NCBI RefSeq assembly: GCF_016793705.1
Contig: NZ_JAEULO010000057.1
Span: 1-49,063, forward strand
Source of the DNA: Tabrizicola sp.
GTDB taxonomy: Bacteria; Pseudomonadota; Alphaproteobacteria; Rhodobacterales; Rhodobacteraceae
DNA: 49,063 nt
Direction: 5' to 3'
Part shown: in pieces, positions 15,519-25,577 of the stretch
Layout: every line of letters begins with the position of its first letter
Numbering within the stretch: the stretch's first letter is position 1
Position numbers and translations under genes: made by a program
The notes under the pieces: model-generated
What the model was told of the DNA's origin: nothing
Seen by the model: only the letters and a program-made list of their open reading frames with translations
The model's database searches: none

Positions 15519-16193
15519 GTGAAACTCTGGGTCGGCCTCGGCAATCCCGGCGCGAAATATGCGATGAACCGGCACAACATCGGCTTCATGGCCGTCGACC
15601 GCATTGCCGCCGACCACGGCTTCACCCCCTGGCGCAAGGCCTTTCAGGGGCTGGTCAGCGAAGGCCGCCTTGGGGCGGAAAAGGTCGCGCTCCTGAAGCC
15701 AGAAACCTTCATGAATCTCTCCGGCCAGTCGATCCAGGCCGCCGTCGCCTTCTGGAAACTGCCGATGGCCGACCTCACCGTCTTCCACGACGAGCTTGAC
15801 CTCGCCCCCGGCAAACTGCGCCTGAAACAGGACGGCGGCCATGCCGGCCACAACGGCCTCCGCTCGATCCACGCCCATCTCGGCGACGCCTACGCCCGTG
15901 TGCGCCTCGGCATCGGCCACCCCGGCCACAAGGACGCGGTGGCGGCCTACGTCCTGCACGACTTCGCCAAGGCCGATGCCGACTGGCTGGAAGACCTCCT
16001 CCGCGGCATCTCCGACGGCGCAGAAGCGCTGGCGGCGGGCGACGCCCAGAAATTCCTGAACGCCGTCAGCTTGCGCACCGCTCCCCCACGCTCTTCGACG
16101 ACGAAGGACAAGCCCGAGACCCCCGCTCCCGCCCCGAAGGCCGAGGAAGACAGGCGCAGCCCGATGCAGAAGCTGCTGGACAGGTTCCGGTAA
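15519..16193 (+). CDS. pth: Peptidyl-tRNA hydrolase
   Basis: 224 aa. [18 protein letters not shown] with catalytic H19 and N10, HDELDL and [12 protein letters not shown] are diagnostic of bacterial Pth, which frees tRNA from prematurely released peptides. GTG start at 15519 preceded by GGGAGAG; earlier in-frame codons add a non-homologous leader. A 40-residue Pro/Lys-rich tail after residue ~185 extends beyond the E. coli enzyme, as is common in this order. In many genomes rplY and pth are adjacent; here two minus-strand genes separate them. Confidence 0.95.
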   Translation: MKLWVGLGNPGAKYAMNRHNIGFMAVDRIAADHGFTPWRKAFQGLVSEGRLGAEKVALLKPETFMNLSGQSIQAAVAFWKLPMADLTVFHDELDLAPGKLRLKQDGGHAGHNGLRSIHAHLGDAYARVRLGIGHPGHKDAVAAYVLHDFAKADADWLEDLLRGISDGAEALAAGDAQKFLNAVSLRTAPPRSSTTKDKPETPAPAPKAEEDRRSPMQKLLDRFR

Positions 16194-16244
16194 TCCGTCA
16201 CGCGAACAAGCCCTTTCACCTGGCTCCAAATATCCTCGGGGGGT

Positions 16245-16266
16245 TTGGGGGGCGAAGCGCCCCCAA
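16245..16266 (+). terminator. GC-rich hairpin after pth
   Basis: TTGGGGGGC / GCCCCCAA stem with a bulged G and a GAAGC-type loop, preceded by CCTCGGGGGGTTTGG. No T tract follows, so termination is plausible but not certain. It is 50 nt after the pth stop. Confidence 0.4.
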
Positions 16267-16347
16267 CGTCCGAGCCGGTTGCGCGTCCTTCACGCGCAGA
16301 GGCGAGACAAAAGGCTTGCGCGGAACGCGCTCAATTCAATAAGCGCC

Positions 16348-17334
16348 CTACGACCCCCGCGCCACCAGCCCCGCCAGCGCCCGCTTGACCAGCGAGGACA
16401 CCGCCGGGCGCTCCAGCGCGACGAAGGGCAAGGGCCGGCTCAGTTCCATCGCCGCCAGTCCAACCCGCGCGGTCAGCGCGCCGTTCACCACCCCCTCGCC
16501 GAACCGGCGCGACAGCTTGGACAGGACGCCGCCCCCCGCGACCGAGCCGATCATGTCGTCGGTCAGCGCCAGCGCCCCCGCCGCCAGCAACGAGCCGAAG
16601 ACCCGGCGCAGCAGTTTCAGGCTGCCGAAACTGCCCGACCGCCCGCCGTAGATTTCCGCAATCCGCCGGATCATCCGCAGGTTTGCCACCGCCGCCGTCG
16701 CCACATCGGCCAAGGCCAGCGGTACCAGCGCCGTCACCGTCGCCACCTGCCGCGCCGCGCCCTCGATGACCAGACGCGCCTCGGCATCCAGCGTGGCCAG
16801 CAACTCCCGCTCGGCAAGCGACAGAAGCGCATCGGCGTCCATCACCTCGCCCTCGCGCTCGGCCAGCCGCGCCCGGCCCCAGGCGGTGTCGCCCCGCGCC
16901 GCGTAGAGTCCGGTCATGCCCGCCACCACCCGCCGCGCCGCCTTCAGGTCCGCCGCAGAACGAGCCGCCAGCGCCCCTTCGCGCAAACCGTCCAGCCGCT
17001 TCAGCCGCAGGAAGGCGCCCCATTCGCGCAAAGCGACGAAGAGGCCGCCCAGCACCGCAAGCGCCACAAGGGCAAAGGCGACCCAGCCCAGCACGACATT
17101 CCGCACCAGAAGCCCGGTCACGAAGTCATAGGCCGCGACCGAGAGCGCAAAGCTGAAGAGCGCCCCGAAGGCCCAGACAGCAAACCGCGTCAGCGCCGAC
17201 CCCCGGGCCTGCGCCAGCGCCGCAACGGCCTGCATCGCCTGCCCCTCGGGCAGCGCATCCGGCACCGGCGGGGCGAGCGAGGGATCGGCGCCTTCCTCCA
17301 TCTCCTCCAGGAACGGCCTTGGCGGACGGCTCAC
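16348..17334 (-). CDS. ycjF: YcjF family (DUF697/TIGR01620) inner-membrane protein
   Basis: 328 aa. Two adjacent spans in the first third ('FAVWAFGALFSFALSVAAYD' and VLGWVAFALVALAVLGGLFVA) followed by a long helical DUF697 region ('ADVATAAVANLRMIRRIAEI'). Partner of YcjX, with which it forms an envelope-stress-linked pair co-expressed with pspABC in enterobacteria. Start is the GTG at 17334 whose GTGA overlaps the ycjX stop. No psp genes are nearby here. Confidence 0.9.
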   Translation of the reverse strand: MSRPPRPFLEEMEEGADPSLAPPVPDALPEGQAMQAVAALAQARGSALTRFAVWAFGALFSFALSVAAYDFVTGLLVRNVVLGWVAFALVALAVLGGLFVALREWGAFLRLKRLDGLREGALAARSAADLKAARRVVAGMTGLYAARGDTAWGRARLAEREGEVMDADALLSLAERELLATLDAEARLVIEGAARQVATVTALVPLALADVATAAVANLRMIRRIAEIYGGRSGSFGSLKLLRRVFGSLLAAGALALTDDMIGSVAGGGVLSKLSRRFGEGVVNGALTARVGLAAMELSRPLPFVALERPAVSSLVKRALAGLVARGS

Positions 17335-18743
17335 AGCTGGTCTCCGATCAGGAATTCCACCGCCCGGTCCAGGCGGATGTGCGGCGGCCCCTCCCCCGGC
17401 TTCAGGCTCAACCGCGCCGGGGCAAATGTCATGAGACTGTAGTCCGCGTCCAGCCACGCCTCCGCCCCCTCGCGCGCCGGGGACAGCAGGCGTGCAGGGT
17501 CGGACGGTAGCGCGCCCGGATACATCAGCGCGGGCTTGCCGGTGGACAGAAGCGTCCCCCGCACCGCCGGAACCTCCACCCCGTCGCGCGTCACGATTTC
17601 CTCGACCGTCGCCCGCAGGGAGGCCAGCGACAGCGCCTCGGTCCGCGCGCCAGAGAAGTCGGCCCGCGATTTCGCGTCCGACAGCAGCGCCGCCGTGATC
17701 GCCGTCAGCGCCTGGTGCTGTTCGTGGTGCAGGTGGTCGGCCTTGGTCGCGGCGAACAGGATGCGTTCGACCCGATGCGTCCCGAACAGCGAGGACAGCC
17801 AGGAATTCCGCCCCGGACGGAAGGCCTCCAGCACCTCGGCCATGGTCCGGCGCAGGTCCTCCACCGCGCGCGGGCCCTGGTGAATCGCCTCCAAGAGGTC
17901 GACCAGCACGACCTGCCGGTCGATCTTAAGGAAATGATCGCGGAAGAAGGGGCGGACGACGCGGGACTTGTAGGCCTCATACCGCCGCTCCATCTCGCGC
18001 CAGAGGCTGCTGCGCGGGGTCAGGGCAGGCTTCGGCAGGGGGGCGAAGGTCAGAACCGGCGAGCCCGCCAGATCGCCCGGCAACAGGAAGCGGCCCGGCG
18101 TCACATCGACCCGGCCCTTGTCGCGGGCGGCGGTCAGGTAGGCGGTGAAGTCCGCCGCCAGCCGCCGCGCCTTGTCCTCGTCCAGCCGCAGCGCGCCGTC
18201 CTCGGCCCGGGCCAGCGCCAGGTAGGCCGACGCCTCGGGCCGCCTTTCCAGCCGGGAGAGCGTGCCCTCGGACCACTCTTCGTAGCTCTGGTCGAGAAGT
18301 GCGAGGTCGAGGAGCCACTCACCGGGGTAATCGACGATGTCGAGATGCAGCGTGTGCGGCCCCCGCCACGAGGAGAAGAACCCGGCGGGCTGGACCCGGA
18401 ACGACAGCCGCAGTTCCGAGATCGCGCGGGTCGAGGTGGGCCAGCGCGGGCTGTCGCCGGTCAGCGCGGCCAGATGGGCCTCGTAGTCGAAGCGGGGCAG
18501 GGTCAGGTCGGGCTGGGGTTGCAGGTAGACCGCCTGGATGCGGCCCTGCGCTGCCGCCTTGAGCTGCGGCATCCGGCCCCGGTTCAGAAGGTTCGCGACC
18601 AGCGCAGTGATGAAGACGGTCTTCCCGGCGCGGGAAAGGCCGGTCACGCCGAGGCGGAGGGTGGTATCGAAGAAGGTCTCGGAAAGCGATGCCCCCGCCC
18701 CCTCGATCCCGCGGGAAATTCCGTCCGTCAGCCCGGAAAACAC
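17331..18743 (-). CDS. ycjX: YcjX family P-loop NTPase
   Basis: 470 aa. Walker A GLSRAGKT at residues 35-42, then LRLSFRVQP, the G3-like DIVDYPGEWLLDL and TKADH (a TKxD guanine-specificity-like motif), all features of the YcjX GTPase-like family. GTG start at 18743 after AAGGGGCGG is the usual family length; the in-frame stretch up to 18878 is likely untranslated. Overlaps ycjF by 4 nt. Function in the family is poorly known (envelope stress). Confidence 0.9.
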   Translation of the reverse strand: MFSGLTDGISRGIEGAGASLSETFFDTTLRLGVTGLSRAGKTVFITALVANLLNRGRMPQLKAAAQGRIQAVYLQPQPDLTLPRFDYEAHLAALTGDSPRWPTSTRAISELRLSFRVQPAGFFSSWRGPHTLHLDIVDYPGEWLLDLALLDQSYEEWSEGTLSRLERRPEASAYLALARAEDGALRLDEDKARRLAADFTAYLTAARDKGRVDVTPGRFLLPGDLAGSPVLTFAPLPKPALTPRSSLWREMERRYEAYKSRVVRPFFRDHFLKIDRQVVLVDLLEAIHQGPRAVEDLRRTMAEVLEAFRPGRNSWLSSLFGTHRVERILFAATKADHLHHEQHQALTAITAALLSDAKSRADFSGARTEALSLASLRATVEEIVTRDGVEVPAVRGTLLSTGKPALMYPGALPSDPARLLSPAREGAEAWLDADYSLMTFAPARLSLKPGEGPPHIRLDRAVEFLIGDQL

Positions 18744-18846
18744 CCTTGCCGCCCCTTCTTGCCTGCCCGGCCCAAGATAGGCAGGGGCGGGCAGGATTGG
18801 TAGGGGCAAGACAGCACGGTCGGGCCTGTCCGTGCCGCACCAGAAG

Positions 18847-18861
18847 TGTCCACGGTGGACA
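18847..18861. promoter_or_regulatory. 15-bp palindrome TGTCCAC-N-GTGGACA, copy 1
   Basis: Perfect dyad TGTCCAC G GTGGACA in the 215-bp space between the divergent ycjX (start 18743) and truA (start 18959). A second copy with central T (plus strand) is at 30686-30700, and sequence beside it is also partly alike (TGGA, ATA, CAT, TTT, CAA in the same order). Probably an operator; the regulator is not known. Confidence 0.45.
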
Positions 18862-18958
18862 AATCTGGAATATTTCATCTTTACAATACCTTACTTGCGT
18901 GCGTTAAGGATTTTGCAAGGATTGCGCGACCGCCCTTTTCCGGGTTAGGGAACAAGCC

Positions 18959-19732
18959 ATGCCCCGCTATGCCCTGCAGATCGAATACCACGGCGGCCCG
19001 TTTGCGGGCTGGCAGCGGCAGGCGCAGGGGCTGCCTTCGGTGCAGGAGGCGGTGGAACGGGCGCTCGGCAAGCTGGAGCCCGGCCCCCATACCATCGCCG
19101 CCGCGGGCCGCACCGATGCGGGGGTTCATGCGACCGCGCAGGTGGCGCATGTGGACCTGACGCGCGACTGGGACCCGTTCAAGCTCGCCTCAGCACTGAA
19201 CGCCCATCTGCGCCCGGACCCGGTGGCGATCCTCGCTTGCGCAAAGGTCCCGGACGACTTCCACGCTCGCTTCTCGGCGACTGGCAGGCGCTATACCTTC
19301 CGCCTCGTGGCCCGCCGCGCCCCCGTGACGCATGACAAGGGCCTCGTCTGGCAGGTGCTGAACCGGCTGGACCTCGGCGCGATGCGGGCGGGCGCGGCGA
19401 TGTTGATCGGAAGCCACGACTTCACCACCTTCCGCTCCACCCTCTGTCAGGCGAAGAGCCCGGTGAAGACGCTGGACCGGATCGAGATCGCCGAACACCC
19501 CTATCCCGGCGGGGTGGAATACCGCTTCGATCTTGCCGCCCGGAGCTTCCTGCACAATCAGGTCCGCTCTATCGTCGGCACGCTGGAGCGGGTGGGCACG
19601 GGGTCCTGGGTGCCCGAAGACGTGCGGGCGGCGCTGGAGGCGAGGGACCGGGCGGCCTGCGGGCCCGTCTCGCCGCCGCAGGGGTTGTATCTGGTTTGGG
19701 TGAGCTACCCGGACGATCCGTTCGCCGGATGA
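18959..19732 (+). CDS. truA: tRNA pseudouridine(38-40) synthase TruA
   Basis: 257 aa. Catalytic D53 in [10 protein letters not shown]-terminal [16 protein letters not shown], and [14 protein letters not shown] near residue 198 are diagnostic of TruA, which isomerises U38-U40 in the anticodon arm of tRNAs. ATG at 18959. Monocistronic, with the hairpin at 19737-19789 right after it. Confidence 0.96.
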   Translation: MPRYALQIEYHGGPFAGWQRQAQGLPSVQEAVERALGKLEPGPHTIAAAGRTDAGVHATAQVAHVDLTRDWDPFKLASALNAHLRPDPVAILACAKVPDDFHARFSATGRRYTFRLVARRAPVTHDKGLVWQVLNRLDLGAMRAGAAMLIGSHDFTTFRSTLCQAKSPVKTLDRIEIAEHPYPGGVEYRFDLAARSFLHNQVRSIVGTLERVGTGSWVPEDVRAALEARDRAACGPVSPPQGLYLVWVSYPDDPFAG

Positions 19733-19736
19733 CAGC

Positions 19737-19789
19737 TCGTCTTCTCCGTCGTCGCTCCTTTCAAGGGCGGCTGACCGACGAGAAGACGA
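19737..19789. other. Long-armed inverted repeat between truA and the response regulator
   Basis: TCGTCTTCTC(c)GTCG pairs with CGACGAGAAGACGA, giving a 14-bp stem with one bulge and a ~24-nt loop that begins TCGCTCC. It starts 5 nt after the truA stop and ends 22 nt from the end of the convergent response-regulator gene. It could act as a two-way terminator, but no T tract is seen on either strand. Confidence 0.45.
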
Positions 19790-19810
19790 AGTCGCACGAG
19801 GAGGCGACGT

Positions 19811-20209
19811 TTACCCCGCCAGCAGGCGCCGCACCTCGGCCCGCAGATCCTTCAGCTCGAAGGGCTTGGAGATGAAGCCGTCGGCGCCCAGTTCGATCCC
19901 GCGCCTGCGCTCCTGCGCCGAGCCGCGGGCGGTCATCATCAGCACCTTCACCGCCACCAGCGCCGGGTCGGTGCGGATGCCCGCGCAGATGTCGTAGCCC
20001 GAGACCTCGGGCAGCATCACGTCCAAGAGCACAAGGTCCGGTCGCGTCGCCCGGATGCGCGGCAGCGCCTCCGACCCCGAGGCCACCCGGTCATGGGCAT
20101 AGCCCTCGCGGGTGATCAGGAATTCCAGCGCGGCGGCGATATTGTCCTCGTCCTCGACCACCAGGACACGTGGTCCAGAGGCGGGGGGACCTGCGGCAAG
20201 GGCACTCAT
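19811..20209 (-). CDS. Single-domain response regulator (CheY-like)
   Basis: 132 aa receiver domain only. Acidic pocket E19/D20, phospho-acceptor D63 in LVLLDVMLP, T93 in MMTARG and K115 in FISKPF are all present. No output domain, so it works by protein contact or as a phosphorelay carrier. No histidine kinase is in the window. ATG at 20209. Divergent from the small membrane protein gene that starts 75 bp away, and near the acs operon. Confidence 0.9.
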   Translation of the reverse strand: MSALAAGPPASGPRVLVVEDEDNIAAALEFLITREGYAHDRVASGSEALPRIRATRPDLVLLDVMLPEVSGYDICAGIRTDPALVAVKVLMMTARGSAQERRRGIELGADGFISKPFELKDLRAEVRRLLAG

Positions 20210-20284
20210 CGCCCGCCCCCAGGGACGCGGGGGCTTGTGCGGGCGGCCGGGATCGGGAAACTGGCGGAAAAGGGAGGACGACCC

Positions 20285-20557
20285 GTGATCGAGCTTATCG
20301 AGGCGCAGCTTCTGGACCCGTTCCGCATCGGCCTGATCGTGGCCCTGGTCATCACGATGTACCGCACGCAGGCCGTGACCGGGACGTTCCTGCCGCTGGC
20401 GGCGGGCGTGGTCTTCGTCGCAGCGGTCCTGCCCTCGACGCAAGGCAACGGCGCGGAGGACCTGACCCGGGCGGTCACGGCGGGGATCGTCTCGAACCTG
20501 ATCATCCTCGGCATCGTGCTTGCCCTTGCAATGATCGTGCGGCGGCTGCGCGGCTGA
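20285..20557 (+). CDS. Small integral membrane protein of unknown function
   Basis: 90 aa with three hydrophobic segments (about residues 12-28, 34-51 and 67-87) and a basic end RRLRG. GTG start at 20285 follows GGGAGG with 9-nt spacing. Not recognised as a named family. The gene sits between a single-domain response regulator and the acs-adk-MHS operon, so a link with carboxylate transport or signalling is possible but not shown. Confidence 0.7.
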   Translation: MIELIEAQLLDPFRIGLIVALVITMYRTQAVTGTFLPLAAGVVFVAAVLPSTQGNGAEDLTRAVTAGIVSNLIILGIVLALAMIVRRLRG

Positions 20558-20686
20558 CGCGGAAAAAGCGGCGGACCTTCGGCAAAGACCGCCAGTCTGC
20601 GCCCAGAGAAACCGGCGGGCCGGCTTGTCGGGAAGCAGCAGGGAAATCCGGGCCGAGGCGATGCGCCCCGGCCCGGTTTCAGACTC

Positions 20687-22471
20687 TTACCGATTGTCGT
20701 CGGCGAAGATGTCCTTCTTGTGGGTCCCGTTCGGCACGAAGAGCGTGCCGATCACCACGGTCATCAGCGCAACCACGATCGCATACCACAGGCCCGCATA
20801 GATGTTGCCGGACTGGGCCGAGATCGCGAAGGCGGTCGCGGGCAGAAGGCCCCCGAACCAGCCGTTGCCGATGTGGTAGGGCAGCGACAGGCCGGAGTAG
20901 CGGATACGGGTCGGGTAAAGCTCGACCAGCTGCGCCGCGATCGGGCCATAGACCATTGTCACCAGAAGGATCAGATAGGTCAGGATCAGGATGATCGTGA
21001 TCTTCTGGCCGGTGAAGATGTCAAGGAAGTGCGCCGCCTTCGCCACCGAGGTGTTCTCGGCCGCATTGATCGGATAGCCGGCCGCGGTCAGCGCCGCGTT
21101 CAGCTCGCCGTCGAAACGCTTCTTCTCGTCCGCGGCATTCTCGGCGGTGCCGGAATAGCCGTTGATCACGGTCTCGCCCACCTTGACCGTGGCGATGGAG
21201 CCAGCGGCCCCATCGACGGTTTCGGAGTTGGCCGAGCGCGAGGTCAGACCTGCCTTGATGATGTCGCAGGAGTTGGTGAACTTCGCGGTGCCGACCGGGT
21301 TGAACTGGAACGAGCAGTCGGCCGGATCGGCGGTCACGGTGATCGGCGTTTCATGCGCCTTGGCCAGCACCGGGTTGGCGGTCTTGGTCAGGAACGGGAA
21401 GACCCACATGTAGGTCACCGCCGCAAGCAGGCAGCCGGCCAGGATGATCGGCTTGCGGCCGATCTTGTCGGACAGGCTGCCGAAGAAGATGAAGCCCCAG
21501 GTGCCAAGGATCAGCGACCAGGCCACGAAGACGTTGGCCGAGAAGGCGTCGACCTTGATCACGTTCTGCACGAAGAACAGCGCGTAGAACTGGCCGGAAT
21601 ACCAGACCACGGCTTGCCCGGCGGTCAGACCCAGAAGGGCGATCAGGGCGATCTTGCCGTTCTTCCAGTTGCCGAAGGCTTCACGCAGCGGCGCTTTCGA
21701 GGCCGAACCCTCTTCCTTCATCTTCCGGAAGGCGGGGGATTCGTTCATCTGCAGCCGGATGTAGAGCGAAACCGCAAGCAGCAGGATCGAGCCGAGGAAC
21801 GGGATCCGCCAGCCCCAGGCCTGGAAGGCCGTCCACATTTCCGGCGTGCCGTCGGCGAGCATCTTCGGTTGGCCCGCCGCGTCGAGCGCGGGGGTCGGAT
21901 CCCAGTTGCCGTTCACATAGCCCTGCACGAGAAGGATCACGACCAGCGACAGGAGAAGCCCCAGCGTGGCGGTGGTCTGGATGAACGAGGTGAAATAGCC
22001 GCGCTGGTTTGCGGGTGCGTGCTCGGCCACATAGACCGCGGCGCCGCCGTATTCGCCGCCAAGTGCCAGGCCCTGCAGCATGCGGAGTGCGATCAGGATG
22101 ATCGGAGCGGCCATGCCCCAGGAATAGTAGCTGGGCAGAAGGCCGACGATGAAGGTCGACAGGCCCATGATCAGGATGGTCATCAGGAAGGTGTACTTGC
22201 GGCCGATGAGGTCGCCCAGCATCCCGAAGACCAGCGCGCCGAACGGGCGCACGATGAAGCCCGCCGCGAAGGCCAGAAGCGCGAAGACGTTGCGCGTGGC
22301 TTCGGGATAGGGGCTGAAGAAGTGCAGGCCGATGGTCGCGGCCAGCGAGCCGTAGAGATAGAAGTCATACCATTCGAAGATGGTTCCCGCCGAGGAGGCG
22401 AGAATGACTTTCTTCTCCTCCCCGGTCATGGGGCGCGAGCGATCGCGCACGTTGGTTGATGCCGTAGCCAT
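20687..22471 (-). CDS. MHS-family MFS transporter (metabolite:H+ symporter type) with a large extramembrane insert
   Basis: 594 aa. FEWYDFYLYG near the N-terminus, RPFGALVFGMLGDLIGRKYT and GEYGGAAVYVAEHAP are hallmarks of the MHS branch, which moves carboxylates and similar solutes with protons. Residues ~363-485 form an unusual hydrophilic insert with two cysteines (386 and 402) that could form a disulfide if outside. ATG 22471 follows an AGGAGG ribosome site. Downstream of acs and adk in the same direction, so acetate or another short acid that feeds Acs is the likely substrate (inference). Confidence 0.88.
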   Translation of the reverse strand: MATASTNVRDRSRPMTGEEKKVILASSAGTIFEWYDFYLYGSLAATIGLHFFSPYPEATRNVFALLAFAAGFIVRPFGALVFGMLGDLIGRKYTFLMTILIMGLSTFIVGLLPSYYSWGMAAPIILIALRMLQGLALGGEYGGAAVYVAEHAPANQRGYFTSFIQTTATLGLLLSLVVILLVQGYVNGNWDPTPALDAAGQPKMLADGTPEMWTAFQAWGWRIPFLGSILLLAVSLYIRLQMNESPAFRKMKEEGSASKAPLREAFGNWKNGKIALIALLGLTAGQAVVWYSGQFYALFFVQNVIKVDAFSANVFVAWSLILGTWGFIFFGSLSDKIGRKPIILAGCLLAAVTYMWVFPFLTKTANPVLAKAHETPITVTADPADCSFQFNPVGTAKFTNSCDIIKAGLTSRSANSETVDGAAGSIATVKVGETVINGYSGTAENAADEKKRFDGELNAALTAAGYPINAAENTSVAKAAHFLDIFTGQKITIILILTYLILLVTMVYGPIAAQLVELYPTRIRYSGLSLPYHIGNGWFGGLLPATAFAISAQSGNIYAGLWYAIVVALMTVVIGTLFVPNGTHKKDIFADDNR

Positions 22472-22487
22472 GCAATACCTCCTTGTG

Positions 22488-22509
22488 GCCTGACTCGGGT
22501 GAATCAGGC
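22488..22509 (-). promoter_or_regulatory. Hairpin just before the MHS transporter ribosome site
   Basis: On the minus strand GCCTGATTCACCCGAGTCAGGC folds as GCCTGA/TCAGGC with inner paired bases. It ends 4 nt before AGGAGG of the transporter gene. It may tune translation of the third gene in the operon or be an operator. Confidence 0.35.
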
Positions 22510-22672
22510 GGTCCCCGTCTGTTTCTGGCGTCTGGCCCGCCCGTCCCGGCGAACCTTTGCTGTCATCCACCCCTCCGGGGATGGCGTTGTCTGAAGGATC
22601 ACGCCACGAGCGGCGCTCCCCTCCCCGTCCGGCCCCGCCCGCCCCTCCTCATGGCGAGGGCGAGAGCCAATC

Positions 22673-23335
22673 TCATGCCGCGACGCGCCCGACGATCTCG
22701 GCCAGCCGGGTGCGGATGCCGGTGATGGAGCCCATCGCCGGAACCCGTTCCAGGACCGATTGCCGGTCGTAATGCGCGATCAGCGGGGCCGTCTGGGCGT
22801 GATAGGCCTGCAGCCTCTCGCGCACCGTCTCGGCATTGTCGTCGGCCCGGCGCTTGAAATCCGTGCCGCCGCACTTGTCGCAAACGCCCGCCTTGGCGGG
22901 TTGCTTGAACTCGTCATGATACCCCTCGCCGCAGGCGGCGCAGGTGGTGCGGCCCGAAACCCGGGCGACCATTGCTTCGTCCTCGACCTCCAGGCTGATG
23001 GCCGCCGTCACCTTCTGCCCGGCTTCCGCCAGCAGCGTGTCCAGTGCCGCGGCCTGTCCCGCCGTGCGGGGAAAGCCGTCGAGGATGATGCCCTTCTGCA
23101 CATCCGGCGCAGCCATCCGGTCCCTCAGGATCGCCAGCACGATCTCGTCGGACACAAGCTGCCCCGCTTCCATCACCGCCTTGGCGCGCTTGCCCGCTTC
23201 GGTCCCCGCCGCAACGGCAGCGCGCAAGAGGTCGCCGGTCGAAAGCTGGATCAGACCGAAGTCTTCCTCCAGCATCCGGGCCTGCGTGCCCTTGCCTGCG
23301 CCGGGGGGGCCGAGAAGGATCAGGACAGGACCCAT
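22673..23335 (-). CDS. adk: Adenylate kinase, zinc-binding long-LID form
   Basis: 220 aa. P-loop GPPGAGKGT at residues 9-17, DGFPRT at 86-91 and a LID domain with C132-x2-C135 and C152-x2-C155, which in this family binds zinc. Makes 2 ADP from ATP and AMP. It lies 3 nt after acs, whose reaction releases AMP, so co-expression would remove a product of acetate activation. In alphaproteobacteria the usual adk is in the ribosomal protein cluster, so this may be an extra copy. Confidence 0.95.
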   Translation of the reverse strand: MGPVLILLGPPGAGKGTQARMLEEDFGLIQLSTGDLLRAAVAAGTEAGKRAKAVMEAGQLVSDEIVLAILRDRMAAPDVQKGIILDGFPRTAGQAAALDTLLAEAGQKVTAAISLEVEDEAMVARVSGRTTCAACGEGYHDEFKQPAKAGVCDKCGGTDFKRRADDNAETVRERLQAYHAQTAPLIAHYDRQSVLERVPAMGSITGIRTRLAEIVGRVAA

Positions 23336-23338
23336 GCC

Positions 23339-25297
<1,959 letters not shown>

Positions 25298-25424
25298 TCT
25301 CTTCTCCCCTCGGAAGGCGGCAGCCTTCCACGACTGACAGTGACTGGCCAGGAACCCTCTTTCCCAAGGCCAGACTAGCATCTCGTAAAGATTTCTGTAA
25401 CCCCCTATTTTTCATCAATAATTC

Positions 25425-25453
25425 TGTAAATTTCTTCACTCGCTATAAGTCAA
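25425..25453 (-). promoter_or_regulatory. Candidate acs promoter
   Basis: In an AT-rich island ahead of acs, minus strand TTGACT (25453-25448) is followed after 17 nt by TTTACA (25430-25425). The -35 is good and the -10 weak. Two direct copies of TTCTGTAA (plus strand, about 25393-25400 and 25422-25429) lie around the -10 and could be an activator or repressor site. Confidence 0.4.
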
Positions 25454-25577
25454 TTCTGAAAATGTGTGAAAATTGTGGCGCCCAAGTGCTTGCTTTCGCG
25501 GGCCGTTACCGCTCACACCCGCGTGAACGGGGCTTCTGGCGGACGCGGCAGGGGCCGGGTCGGTCGCGCGGCGCGGC

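Noticed and set aside
20720-22459. A 579-codon plus-strand frame opposite the MHS transporter
   Set aside because: Antisense of a well-supported transporter gene; no hydrophobic or domain structure.
25298-25577. A small gene in the acs upstream region
   Set aside because: The AT-rich stretch has stops in all frames and promoter-like elements only.
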